Positions 51,598-63,256 of a stretch of DNA of 64,000 nucleotides are shown one piece after another. Position 1 is the stretch's first letter. Every line of letters starts with the position of its first letter. The translations under genes were made by a program, and so were the position numbers. The notes beneath the pieces were generated by a model. The model was given only the letters and a program-made list of their open reading frames with translations. It had not been told where the DNA came from and searched no databases. Source of the stretch: Akebia trifoliata (Eukaryota; Streptophyta; Magnoliopsida; Ranunculales; Lardizabalaceae); contig CM030719.1 of the NCBI GenBank assembly GCA_017979445.1, forward strand, positions 27,051,317 through 27,115,316. Direction: 5' to 3'.

Positions 51598-52892
51598 TAT
51601 AGGCTATAATCATGGGATCTCTACTGGTTCTGATGGGTTGTTTACTTAATCGGGATATCTTGGAATGATTGAACTTATCTGTAATGATTGCATCCAGTAT
51701 TTTCGGAACTGACGTGCACGCAACAGTATTGTGGTTTTCTTGAGACCTTGTCTGCCCTGCTTGGCAGGACAGGCCGTGCTTAGTGTTGTGCTACCCTATT
51801 AGCCAGATTAGGGAGGTCTCTGCTCTAACTTGCCCTGCTTGCCGGGCAATGCCTTATTAAGTGGTCTGTGTTAGATACCCTCTAGCTGGCCTGGACACGT
51901 GTATGGCTAAGATTGATGTGTAATTATTTTCTTTTACAATTACCCCCTCTCGAGGAGATCGAGGAGGCGTAAGGCCTTTTTCGTCTCCTTGAGATGTAAT
52001 GCTACTCTTTTACTGGCCATTTAAGCCCTTTATAATTGCACCTGTTGTTTCGAATCGACGCGTTAAATGCAACGTCGTTTCGAATCTCTACTAACAGCTC
52101 AGATGGATTCGTCATCATCTTTAACCGCCCACATATCCCCTAGCTTCCTTACACTACCCCCAATCTGTGACGCTTTGGTTGGACTCAAACTATCCTTTCA
52201 GGCGTATGTGCTCCTGTGCATTTCCTTATAAATAGGGGACTTAATACGTTTTCCGTCTGCTATCGTACTAAAACTTTGCATATCTGTTTCTTTGCTTTTC
52301 TGTGAAGACTCTCTCTCCTTTTCTCATTCTTCTTTGCTGCAATAAATCTCGATATCGCTCCCGGCGTCCCCCTCCTCGCGACGGCTTGGTATCTACCACA
52401 GATACTTCGACGCTCAAGTTAAAGCGACAGAGGAACAATAATCAGTACTGGTCCATATTCGATCATTCCAAAGGCCTTTTACCATCGTGTCATATGTGCT
52501 ATTTAATTTCCCTGCCTTTTTCTAGGGTTTTCCCCTCTATAAGTTGCAATATAGGTTATAATCATGAGATCTATGTTGGTTCTGAGGGGTTATTTACCTA
52601 ATCGGGATATCTTAAAATGATCGAACTTATCTATAATGATTGCATCCAGAATTTTCGGAACTGACGTGCACGTAACAGTATTGCAGTTTTTTCGAGGCTT
52701 TGCCTACCCTGCTTGGCAAGGCAGGCCGTGCTTAGTGTTGTGCTGCCCTACTAGCCAGACTAGGGAGGTTTCTGCTCTAACCTACCTTGCTTGCCGGGCA
52801 GCGCCTTATTAATTAGTCTATGTTAGGTACCCCCTGGTCGGCCTGGACACGTGTATGGCTAAGATTGATATGCAATTATTTTTCTATACAAT
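51598..52892. repeat. Two 343-bp direct repeats flanking a 0.6-kb TATA-containing segment
   Basis: Copies at 51598-51940 and 52550-52892, offset 952 bases, share AATCGGGATATCTT, TTTTCGGAACTGACGTGCAC, CAGGCCGTGCTTAGTGTTGTG and CCTGGACACGTGTATGGC. By eye they are about 85-90% identical, with differences mostly C/T and G/A. The spacer has TATAAATAGGGG at about 52228 and a repeated GGCGTCCCCCTC. It is probably retroelement-derived (LTR or TRIM-like); class not established. Confidence 0.72.
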
Positions 52893-54243
52893 ATAAAAAA
52901 AAAAAAAATCATTTATATTTCATATTATGACCATGCTTATAATTTGAAATTGAAAGGGTTGGAAATGCACGAATATTAAATCAAATATTAAATAATAATT
53001 AGATCTTAAATTTTATTTGAAAGGATGCCTCAAATCTTGAATATTATGGTAGTTGTTAAAGCAATATGGCGTCACTTGATCATCTAATGGTAAGATCATG
53101 TCCCCTTGATGTAGTTGAAGAAGGTGTACAACTATCAAGGTAACTACCTACCACTATTGGTAGTTATAATAATAATAATAATATAATAATAATAAATCAT
53201 CGATAGATACTAATTCTTATTAAATAAGTCAACATTTTGTGAAATTGAAAATTTGTTTAGACATCTAAATTTTACTACAAGCACCGGTGGAATTGTGCAT
53301 GACCATAAAAGGAAGGGAATTTTAGTAATACCGTTCTCGAAATTGATGATATTAATTTTATCCCCTTGATCGAAAGTAAACCTCTATTTTTGCCGATGAA
53401 TTATTAGTGAAATTTTGATTTTATTCAAAATACCCATTTGACCATTAGTTTAATCAACATAAAGGAACATTGACTTTTGGTCAAGGATAACTAATCTTGT
53501 ATTTCTGGGGATAAATCTTATATCACCAATTTTGTAGGGAGTATTACTAAATTTTTCTAAAAGCAAGAAAAGAGAAGCAACTCATTTTGTGCAACCCATC
53601 TCAAAAGTATTTGATAGAATTTATCCCCATAATACCCATTTCTACAATCAACAACAACAACATCTAAGGGAAAAAAAAAAGTCAGTCAATCTGTACTTTA
53701 AAGGGAAAAAAAAAAATGGGGACCATAGTCCAGAACCGAGTTTGACTTGACAATCTAACCATATTGATATATTAATCCAATAAAAAAAAGATCTGTCCCA
53801 AATTTTCAAGGTTACCTTTAACTTTAGTTCTAGCTTCAGCCTTTTGAAGTTTAATGGGTTGTTGGGTCGAGTGGTCCCCTAGTGATATGGTCATTAGGAA
53901 ACCAAACCCAACAACTCTATTCTTATCATGATGTCTTCTTCTTTCCCCACTCCCCACACATATATTTTGGTAGATCATGTGAGACGATGATGATAGTGTC
54001 CTCTCATGCGCACTTTAGATAGCACGTGCCACATGATAATGAGTATTTTACTTGACACACATAGAGTCGACTCAGTAGTGAGAGAGAGAGACCTTTCTTT
54101 CTTTCTTCTTTATTTGAGTGTATCGAAATGATGAAACCATGATTACACGAATAAGTCTACGCACCATTGTCACAGTTGACTAAGATGGAATGATAGAAGA
54201 AACCGAGTTGACTCAACTTATGACTCGAATGAGTTGCGTTATT
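52893..54243. other. Intergenic, nothing recognised
   Basis: AT-rich with an AAT-type microsatellite around 53166-53196. No supported gene, and no paired element ends were found. Confidence 0.5.
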
Positions 54244-55143
54244 AGAGCAACTCCAAACGTGCTACCTATACCTATACCCATTTTAGTGGTTATGGGTATT
54301 CATAGGGTAGGACTTAAAATGGGATGGATTTTATTAGAAATCCGAGTGCACCGAATTTAAATTTAGCTTGTTTGGTCCTATTAAGTATATCTGAATTTGA
54401 ATATGATTTGGATATGAGTTGAGGTCCCTTGATCCGAGTCGGATATGGATTCATTTCTACATCCAGCAAGATCTGAATGATATATTAATTTGCAAATTGT
54501 ATTTTATATTTTTCAAATTATCTTCCATCAATCAATAATAGTTGGGTGTAATGGTCAAGACTCCTCTTTAAAATCTTGAACTCTTGAATTCAAGTTATCA
54601 TTTGATCACATTTTAATAATTTATTTAAAATAACCTCAAATGATTTCACATTATCTGACCTGACAATTCAAATCAATTAATTCGATTGGATCTAAATATG
54701 GATTTGATAAAATTAAAATGGTTCGAATATAATTTTAACTATTAGAATCTGAATCAGATTCGGATTCGGATCCGGATATGAATCCAAATAAAAATTTGGA
54801 TATGGATATGGATATGGACATACTCATATCTAGACCGTATTTAACTCGTTTTAAGCCCTACAATGGGGGTATGCACTTCAATCGTGTTACCCATAAATTT
54901 TTAATAATTTTTTAATTTAATTCAAATTTAAAACTTTCTGAAATTAATTTATTTTCAACATGCCTAAATTTTTTCCTTCTGAAAAAGATAGGTAACCAAG
55001 TGAGAGTACCTATTTTGGGTATCAAAATTGTCAATACCTAAAAAATGGTGAGGGATGGATCTTGCGTTGGAGACACCATTTTTGGATTCCACTACCCAAA
55101 ACAACAGTTGAGAAGGGATGGATACTAAGTTGGAGTTGCTTTT
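54244..55143. mobile_element. Possible hAT-like element (AGCAACTCCAA ends) with nested element
   Basis: The left AGAGCAACTCCAA (54244) and the reverse complement of the right AAAAGCAACTCCAA (55143) are inverted. No duplication of the flanks is clear. Inside, TAGGACTTAAAATGGGAT (54308) pairs with the reverse complement of the end at 54860, TAGGGCTTAAAACGAGTT. Flanks TCATAGGG and CAATGGGG match at 5 of 8 positions, suggesting a nested hAT-like element of about 553 bp. Confidence 0.5.
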
Positions 55144-55255
55144 ACATATACAAATTCAGTCCAATAACAATCAGATTGAGTCTAAATTGTATCAAAACCC
55201 ATTGAAATATGAAATCTAAATAAATCTCATCTACAAAATAATATATATAATATAA

Positions 55256-55633
55256 GGGTAGCGTTCAAGGGCAAACTTTTTAGCAAACTTTTTGGCAAAA
55301 CATTTTTCAAAACATGGGTTAGAGGTTTTGGAATGGGCTGATTTTTGGTGAGGATGATCTCTACGGTGAGTAGATCATCCTCACCAAAAATCAGCCCATT
55401 CCCAAACTTCTAACCCATGTTTACCAGTTGAAAAATCGTGGACCGTCCATTTTTTGTAAACTGTTTTTGATGGGGTTAGAAGTTTTGGAATGGGCTGATT
55501 TTTGGTGAGGATGATCTCTACGATGAGGAGATCATCCTCACCAAAAATCAGCCCATTCCAAAACCTCTAACCCATGTTTTGAAAAATGTTTTGCCAAAAA
55601 GTTTGCTAAAAAGTTGGCCATTGAACGCCCCCC
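55256..55633. mobile_element. Mutator-like multi-hairpin MITE, 378 bp, perfect 9-bp TSD
   Basis: The ends are GGGTAGCGTTCAAGGGCAAA and, as reverse complement, GGGGGGCGTTCAATGGCCAA. Exact ATAATATAA duplications flank it (55247-55255, 55634-55642). The segment GGAATGGGCTGATTTTTGGT plus GAGGATGATCTC occurs four times in alternating orientation, so the element can fold as two tandem hairpins or one long one. No coding capacity. Confidence 0.92.
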
Positions 55634-55642
55634 ATAATATAA

Positions 55643-56208
55643 TTTGTATACATTCTCACATTTTTCGAATTGGATCCTTACAAAATCCAAATCCTTGATC
55701 TAGATCCAATTACAAAGGATCAAAACAGATCAGATTTTGGGTTTGATTTGATCCATTGATAGACCTACTTGTAGAGATATCAATGGTTGGGTGGGTCAGA
55801 CACAAAATAAATCCAGTCCAATAACTTTGGTTCTGGATCAAGTATCTACGATTCAGTAAAGATGCAATTTGACACCTTGTCTTTTATTTATAGAAATTGA
55901 GGTATTTAGACCTTTTAGAGTGTCTAACTAATCCTTAGGGCACTTGCAATCCTCTCACAGGTAATTTTAACAATAAAATCTTGAGATGGAGATTCAAAAC
56001 CTCCACTTCTCGAGGCGTAGTCTTGACCATCTCACCAACCCTTAGATGATTCCTGATATTATTGTTAATAATTATCATATTGGATTTGAAACTAATATTG
56101 AGATCGAACTAGGGCCGGTTCAAGCATAAGGCCACTTAGGTGGTTGCCTCAGGCCCAAGATGCAAACTAAAAATAGGTTTTAATTGAGAGTTATTAAGTC
56201 GATTTTAA
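55643..56208. other. Intergenic, nothing recognised
   Basis: AT-rich sequence with TGGGCC- and GGATTTG-type degenerate repeat motifs. No gene and no paired ends found. Confidence 0.45.
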
Positions 56209-56230
56209 TATATATATATTATATATATAT

Positions 56231-56300
<70 letters not shown>
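56209..56300. repeat. (TA)n microsatellite
   Basis: About 90 bases of TA dinucleotides with two phase breaks. Length in the assembly may be unreliable. Confidence 0.95.
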
Positions 56301-56303
<3 letters not shown>

Positions 56304-58266
56304 TAGTAGAGATTCTTCTTTAAAATAAACAAATTTGTTTCCATTTTCCGACTAGATTCATGGACAACCATATTGTCCTATTGAAGAGGTAAGACCTAGG
56401 AATGAGTTTCCAAGATGATAAAACAAAGCTTTATATATGTGGTTGAAACTTGAAACAAATGTTGTTAAGCACCATTTCCGAGTTGAGTATGTCTTATCGG
56501 TCTTTTTAATATGAGAAGTCAGATTCGAGTTCAGTAAGTGAAGTTGACCCGCTTATTTCCCACACAAGTGGTATTAGGGTTAATAAATAAAATAATGGGC
56601 ATTCTATAATTCTATTCTCCAATTATATAATGTATATTTTCGTCCACTCTGGTTGTATCATACCTCAGTTAAATCCTGTGATCCTTTTATATTTGTAGTT
56701 CTCCCCATTTTTAATAGACCTATTTTTTGGAGTAGTTTGTTGGTTAATATGGCATTAGAGTCTTTGGTTCTCATAGGTCATGGGTTTGATTCTTTTCACC
56801 TTTATGAGCGAGGGAAAGTGTTGAGTGTATATTTTCCTTTACTTTTTAACAAATCGGTCTTTTGGAGTAGTTGGTTGGTTATATGTAACTTGAGTTATAT
56901 AACATGGTATTAGGATAAATTCTAATAGTTGGATTTCATGTTTTGACTTTAGAAATTGTGTCTATGTATAAGGCATTTAACATAAGCCAAGGATCCTAAT
57001 CCCTTGAAAAGAAAAAGGATTAAAAAAAATAAAAAATGAAGCAAATATTTTAAGTTGAAAACATGTTAAATGTTATTTTGGAGAAAATATTCTTACATTG
57101 AAAAGTTAAAATTGCTTGACGACTACAATTGTTGGGCCTTTAATACTGGGCAAATTATATTTAATTAGTTAGGTCAGACTTTTTTTAATGATTCAAGTTA
57201 GAAGCAATATTTAAGATTTTGCTTGTTTGCACTGTAGACAAATGCAAACAGAAACATCTACGTTCGTTTGCGGGATGTGGGTGCTTGGATACTAAAATTC
57301 TAGTGAGTCCCACCGTAAAGCAACACAAAACTTAATTAAAATTACAACGAAATCTCCGTAAAGTGTTGCGGAGAAAATACCTCCACAAAAATTTACGTTA
57401 TATTAAGTTTTCTCTTTCTCTCTCTCTCTAACTTCTTAAACCTTTCTCTCTGACTTTCCCCAACTTCTTAAATATTACCCAACATTAATATAATTATTAT
57501 TTAAATAAAAAATTGTGAGATGGAATCTTACTTGGAACTAGTTTCTATTTATATTTTAAAATTGTAAAAAAAAAAAAAAAAAAATTTAAATATTGACATT
57601 TTTTTAAATATAAGAAAAACAAGAGATAAATGCTTACTTTGTTAATTTATATTCATTTTTTATAAATTAAAAAAAAATGTTTTTCATTAGATGTAAGGTA
57701 TTAAAATGAGTTTGGGGCGAGTTACATTAGGCACCATCAGTGCTAATATTGACATATTTGGGGTAATGGGGTTTCTTTTCAAAATGAAAAATTAGCAAGT
57801 AGAAGTTGGTATAATGTAGTAGATGTTTAAGGTAAATTGTAGGTGATTAAAGAAATTTTGAATTTTTATTATAATCTTGATTTAAAGAGAATAACATTGT
57901 ATGACTTATATGAAAATGCTTTGTCTATAATTTTTTGATTTGTTTTAAAGTAATATGTAACTATTTATCCTTTTTTATTTAAATTTAAACAAGATTTTAA
58001 AAAGAAAAATAATAATTTTTTTTAGTTATTTTTTTTACGTTATAATCAAGCAAACATAAAATTTTCCATTGGATACAAGTAAACTCTCTAATCACAAAAC
58101 TATGTAAATTTCTGTAAATACAAAATTATGCAAATACAAAATTTTGTATTTGTGACAGTTTATGTTGCAAAAAAGCAGGGCCAAGTTAAAAATTATAATA
58201 AAAGGAAAATCCAAAAAGAACTTGGGTGGAGATAATGAAAACCAATATGAATATCCTTTGATACAA
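56301..58266. other. Intergenic; possible retroelement remnant at 56650-56925
   Basis: No gene. A direct repeat TTTTGGAGTAGTTTGTTGGTTA / TTTTGGAGTAGTTGGTTGGT (about 56725 and 56858) precedes AACATGGTATTAGGA (about 56898), which resembles an LTR end plus a degenerate tRNA-Met primer site. The 86-residue frame across it is hydrophobic but matches nothing. 57000-58266 is AT-rich with nothing recognised. Confidence 0.4.
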
Positions 58267-58870
58267 TAGGGTTGCAACCTGAGTGGGTTGGTTTGAACTC
58301 AACCAAGGCTCAACCCGATTGATGGATGAGTCTGAGCCATGTTATGTATAAGATGAGTAGAGTCTGAGTTAGAATATCTCAACCTGACCTCAATTCAAGT
58401 GGAGGATTTGGGCAAACCCAAACCAAATGCTAGATTATTGATATATAAATATTTTCATATTATTTATAAAGTTTTTTATTTAATTGTTTTATTCCATCTT
58501 GTTATTATAACTTATGGACAATTGGATATTATTAATGTGGGTTTTGGTTTAGTATGATTTGTCTAAATATTCTTTTAATGATGGATTTGACGGTTGTATC
58601 CGATTTTATTTACTAGTGGTTTTGTTTTTTATGTTGTATTTCTTAAAATAAAAAAAATTATTTGCTAATCAAAATGAAATTAGGGTTATTCAACGAGCCC
58701 AACCTGATCAAACCACCCAAAATTGCCTAACCCAGTCTCAACCCTATTTTAAAAGATCAAGCTCAAGTTAAGCTTGAGTTAGGAAGTTTAGGCCCGATTG
58801 TCGGGTTGAGGGTTTTGTTACTTGGGTTGCACCTGGGCCTACCCTCCAAACCGCCCCGGTTGCAGATCTA
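58267..58870. mobile_element. hAT-like element, about 604 bp
   Basis: The left end TAGGGTTGCAACCTGAGTGG pairs with the reverse complement of the right end, TAGATCTGCAACCGGGGCGG. Flanks TGATACAA and GAATCCAA match at only 5 of 8 positions, so the duplication has decayed. A 5'-truncated relative lies at 61909-62313. No transposase frame. Confidence 0.68.
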
Positions 58871-58949
58871 GAATCCAATGTGGAATGAAGGAACATGATT
58901 CGACCCAAACAATATCAGTGCTACCTAGGACTGTAAACCCACCCACATG

Positions 58950-59138
58950 TAGGGTTGTCATTGGGCCAGGTCAGATTGTTAATGGCCTGCTCCTAATCAG
59001 GCTTCAAAACCCTTGTCCAAGCCCTCCCTACAGGTAATCCAACCTATTTATGGGCTGAACTGGTCCATAAAATTCTTCATATATTAGAAATAAAATTATA
59101 CGATATAAGTTATTGGTCTAGACCCATTGACAGTCCTA
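58950..59138. mobile_element. Short hAT-like element, 189 bp
   Basis: The ends are TAGGGTTGTCATTGGGCC and, as reverse complement, TAGGACTGTCAATGGGTC. The flanks show no convincing duplication. Interior is short and non-coding. Confidence 0.5.
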
Positions 59139-60489
59139 TTTTCAAGCTTGAGCCTGATCATAAACATAAATCAGGTCTAGCCCAATCTAGATCTGACCCA
59201 ACAAATAAAGGCTGAAAAGCTGTAGTGCGCTAGTAGCATACATAGGTTCCCTGGACAGAGAATTCGCCTTAAGGTCACAACTACCTTAAATAAGGCGTTC
59301 AATGAGATGGGATGATCTAGTCGGCTTTAAGGCGTTCAACTTATGTTATGTGAATGTAATTGCATCAAGAGATTACTTATCATTTGAAAACATGGGTATT
59401 TCAAATGTCCACCAAAACTATGATGGGTATGTCAAAAGTTACCCAAAAGAGAAGAAAAAATGGAGATAATGAAGAATAAATGGAGGGATTTTATCTCTTA
59501 TAAGGCTTCAACATCACAAAAACAACTATATCAGTAGTCAAGAGTGAGATAGAAGCAAAGGCAATTTTACATCAAAGCAACACACAATGAGTCTCCAATA
59601 AAGCTTATCTAGTAGTTGAAGATCCTTTTGGATAAATCCCACTAAAAGACTAAATACCCAAATTGAAAATTTCACTTTATTCACTTGGCAATAAGTGGGA
59701 AACTTTAATTTGGAATCCCTATTTTGGAATTCCTTTTGAAACCTATTAAGACATTTGGATTTGATTCTTATGCACATTAAATCATCAATGTGGAAGATGG
59801 GATGCCAAACAATTTATTCTTTTAAGAGCTTTAACCAATAGATTCTGCAACATTTTAACTTGAACCAGAAAGAAAAAAAAAAAAAAAAATAGTAGATAAG
59901 CTTATTGAGTGATTTTCTGACTTCTTTCCCCTTATTGGGTAGATTAGCTTAAAATAAATAGAAGATGAGACTTGTCGTCCACTCTCTTTGCTGACCCATA
60001 CTTCCACTACATATCTATCTGATAGCTACATGTGATGATTCCATAATCTCTATCCATTCCATACATCCTACCTAAACCCATACTTTCAAAAGAAATCTTA
60101 AGTTTTTTATATAATAAAAAAAAAAGAAAAAAAAAAAAAAAAGGCCAGATGTCATTAATCCAAGGCCGTGAATATTTAATAAACCCATACCTTGAAATGT
60201 TACACGAAACCCTAATTTTTTTAATTTTATTTTTGGTGAGATGGTAGGTGGGGGGGATGATCTTTTAATATGAGGTGGCAGAGATCTCATATATGAAGAC
60301 GTCTGCCACCTCATTATTTGTTGAATTATCCTTAATAACCCTTTGGTGGATTTGTACACAAAAATCAATCTAGTTGGTAGCATATCCAAATAAATAAATA
60401 AATAAAACGAGCCAGAGGAAGACAGCATTGATTAAGATGATGAAAGTGAATGTATAAGAATATATTTCTACTAGCATAAGGTGTGAAGG
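59139..60489. other. Intergenic, nothing recognised
   Basis: No supported gene. The two longest minus-strand frames (59777-59538, 60428-60072) show no recognisable domain; the second reads through a poly-T stretch. Confidence 0.5.
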
Positions 60490-60600
60490 CTTGGACCCAT
60501 TGATCGATCGATTTGATATATTGCAAAAAAACTTTGAGATCGTGAGTTCAAATCCAACTTATTCATAAAAAAGTGTTAATTGAAAAAAAAAAAAAAAAAA
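60490..60600 (+). mobile_element. SINE-like copy with poly-A tail
   Basis: Homologous in order to 21795-21895: GGACCCATTGATCG, ATATTGCAAAAAAACTTTGA, a B-box-like GAGTTCAAATCC (60544-60555), ATTCATAAAAAAGTG, then about 18 A (60583-60600). The A-box region is diverged. The poly-A tail gives a + orientation. Confidence 0.6.
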
Positions 60601-61380
60601 ATTGAATGGAGGAACATTCAGGCAGCAATTTGGGAAGGTCAAACCCGAACCTAATGGGTTGAACCCGACCTTGGGTTGGGTTTGGTCTCGGGTTCAAACA
60701 ATCTGATTTGCTCAAACCCAAACTTAATATGGCTATAATTTATACATTACTCAACTAATGTGGAAAGGGCGCAGAACTGTTAATCATTTCCTTGTGACAA
60801 ATCAAGTGAAAATTTTCATGTCAGAAAATCACGACTCTTTATAAATATATCTTATAGGTTTTTTTCACATTCATTTAGTATGTATATTTTTGTTTTTCGA
60901 TATACCAAAATTAGTGCGTGATTATTTTCATAAAATGAACAATTATTTTGTTATTAATGATTTTACTTATGTAATTCTATATTATCTTACAATGTAAAGG
61001 TTTGGTTTATTGAAAATAACAACTAACATTAAATGAATTAAGATGTTAGCCTTAATTAATCATCTTTTTAAGACTTTCTTATAATTTTATATATGTAAAT
61101 TTTGAAACACAATTTCAAGACAAGTTATCATTGTTAAATTATTTAGTATTAATGAGGAATAAATTAATCCGACAAACTTAAATAACCCTACTTGAGAAGA
61201 GTTTGAATCGAGTATTTCTAGTCCGTGGTGGTATTGGGCACAAGTGCAGATTGGTGTTTGTCAAGTTCAGTTTGGACACATGTTGATCCTCAACTCAGTC
61301 CAACCCACACGGGTAGCAAATGGTTCTATCTCATCATGAAAAATGTTCAAATCTAATGGTTAAAAATCATGTATCAAGTG
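60601..61380. other. Intergenic, nothing recognised
   Basis: AT-rich. A block of AACCCGAACC / GGGTTGGGTTTGG motifs at about 60640-60720 looks like the subterminal repeats of a hAT element, but I found no paired ends. Confidence 0.4.
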
Positions 61381-61520
61381 GTGTTCGGTTCTATACAAGT
61401 TTCATCTAAGAATCGAATCAAATTGATCGATTCTTCATTTTTGTAATTCGGAATCCAACTGTAACTTGTTCCAAACCACTCCAAAGTTATCGGTTTGATT
61501 CGGTTCTCGATTCTGATAAG
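61381..61520. mobile_element. Fragment of the 35446-type hAT element
   Basis: Shares GGTTCTATACAAG, AACTTGTTCCAAACCAC, CCAAAG and ATCGGTTTGATTCG with the right third of the element at 35446-35937. It breaks off before the terminal motif. Confidence 0.65.
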
Positions 61521-61908
61521 AATTCTAATGATTGATTAAGAGACTGGATTTCCCACTAGGTTTGTGGGCCACACCTAATAAGCTAATTTGTCCATAATTC
61601 TGTCCAAGTTCAATTTGACACAAAAGGTCTCGAAACGTGTTAAGTTAGAGATAGGATTATTACTGTCCTTGGTTGCTTTAACGTATTTGGATTGTCCATC
61701 CTAACACCGACAATGACTTCATGAATCAAACTAATTATCTTAGAATTTGTCTATTGTGAGTTTTCTATCATTTTTTTTTTCCGCTCCTTTTGCTCTACTA
61801 TTTTTAAAGATTCTATTGCCACATCAACTGTTGTTAACAGCACTCCAATTCATATGAAAATCACTAAAGAATTTAATACAAATCTTGGGGTGTTAATAAA
61901 TTTTTTTT
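61521..61908. other. Intergenic, nothing recognised
   Basis: AT-rich. An unpaired CTTGGGGTGTTAATAAA motif near 61883 resembles the right end of the AGAG MITE family. Confidence 0.4.
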
Positions 61909-62313
61909 CTCCATCTTATTATTATGACTTGTGGACAATTAGTTAATATTAATGCGAACTTTGGTTTAGTATAGTATATAAATATTCTCTCAATGATGGT
62001 TTTGAAGGTTGTATACGATTTTATATATTAGTAGTTTTATTTTTGATTTAATGTATCTTTTTTTTTTTTTAATATTTAATTTATTTGCTAATTAAAATGA
62101 AATTATGATTATTCAACAAACTCAACCCGTTTAACCTGACCAAGGCATCCAAAATTATCTAAACTTGGGCTAACCCAAACTCGACCCGATTTTATAATAT
62201 GAAACTTGGATTGAGTTTGGATTAGTGAGCTTAGGCCCGATGGTTGGGTTGAGGGTTCTACTACTTGGGTTGAGCCTAGGATTATCTTCCAATCTGCTCA
62301 AGTTGCAGTCCTA
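61909..62313. mobile_element. 5'-truncated relative of the 58267 hAT-like element
   Basis: From CCATCTTATTATTATGACTT onward it follows 58484-58870 base for base with scattered changes: TGGACAATT, TATTTGCTAAT, AAAATGAAATTA, TTAGGCCCGAT, GGGTTGAGGGTT, ACTTGGGTTG. It ends with TTGCAGTCCTA, whose reverse complement TAGGACTGCAACTTGAGC is a clean terminus. The left half is missing. Confidence 0.78.
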
Positions 62314-62868
62314 GAGATAATAACCAAAAGATTTTTTTCGAAGAAGAATTATTACAAAAAAAAAAAAAAGATGAAAAAATATTCTAAGAAATCTAAAGTA
62401 AAGAGAAAGAGAGGAAAGCATAAACCAACAGTTAAACTTGAAGAATAAGAAACTCTTAAAAAGAACTAAAAAATAAATAAATTCTAAAGGATGGAAAGAG
62501 TTGAATTATGATTGTGACGTCCAAGTGGTGCTATTTGATTCTTGAAGAAACATATGCGATATTCTTTTTCTAAGATTTTTTTTCATAGAAGAAAATTAAG
62601 AGTTGAAAATATTTAATATTTATTCATTTTATTTAGTGTACAATATTTAATTGAATTTTTTTTTCAAGTAATTATCAAAATTTGCAAAAATACCGAAGTA
62701 TTACATGTGTTGACAAAATTATCACATAATGTTGATAAATCGTTCTTGAAATATCATTATTATGTTATAGTTCTTTCTACACTTGTAACACTTTTGGAAT
62801 AAACAAAAATGTTTGTATTTAGTTGAAAAAAAAAATCCTTATTTAATTTCATTTATCGGTATGTTATA

Positions 62869-62994
62869 AGAGAGCTGTTATTAGCATTTAGCACACTAAC
62901 TTTTACTTCTAAAACAAAAATCGAAAAAATATAAACATATTTCAAAAGGATCGATGTATTGTTAGTAAATATTGGTGTGGCAATATGATTTCTC
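62869..62994. mobile_element. AGAG-family MITE, 126 bp, 7/8-matching TSD
   Basis: The left end AGAGAGCTGTTATTAGCA runs into ACTAACTTTTACT; the reverse complement of the right end is GAGAAATCATATTGCCACAC. Flanks ATGTTATA (62861-62868) and ATGTTACA (62995-63002) match at 7 of 8 positions. Confidence 0.65.
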
Positions 62995-63109
62995 ATGTTA
63001 CAAACCCTTGGTCCGGCTATAGAAATTCTTGTCATCTATTACTTATGGACTTTTTAACAATTTTAATAAAACTTCAAGGTTATTCTAGTAATTTAGACTA
63101 CTACGAATA

Positions 63110-63256
63110 CTAATCGAATCAAATGGAAGGACATTAGAATATGTATCTGAATTCTATTCGAATACTAAAATAACATATGAATTTGAATCTAATATCCAAA
63201 AAATTTGGATACGAATTTAAATCAGATTCGCAATTCGACTATCCATTAACAGGCCT
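63110..63256. mobile_element. Remnant of a 10208-type hAT element (one terminus)
   Basis: The reverse complement of the right end reads AGGCCTGTTAATGGATAGTC then GAATTGCGAATCTG, very close to the left end of the element at 10208. Degenerate GAATCAGATTCG-type iterations precede it. No opposite terminus was found. Confidence 0.55.

Noticed and set aside
56653..56913. 86-residue hydrophobic protein
   Set aside because: It spans an internal direct repeat and a degenerate LTR/primer-site motif, and resembles no family known to me.
59538..59777. 79-codon minus-strand frame with Lys/Cys-rich start
   Set aside because: Vaguely retroelement-like in tone, but no catalytic or zinc-knuckle motif is visible.
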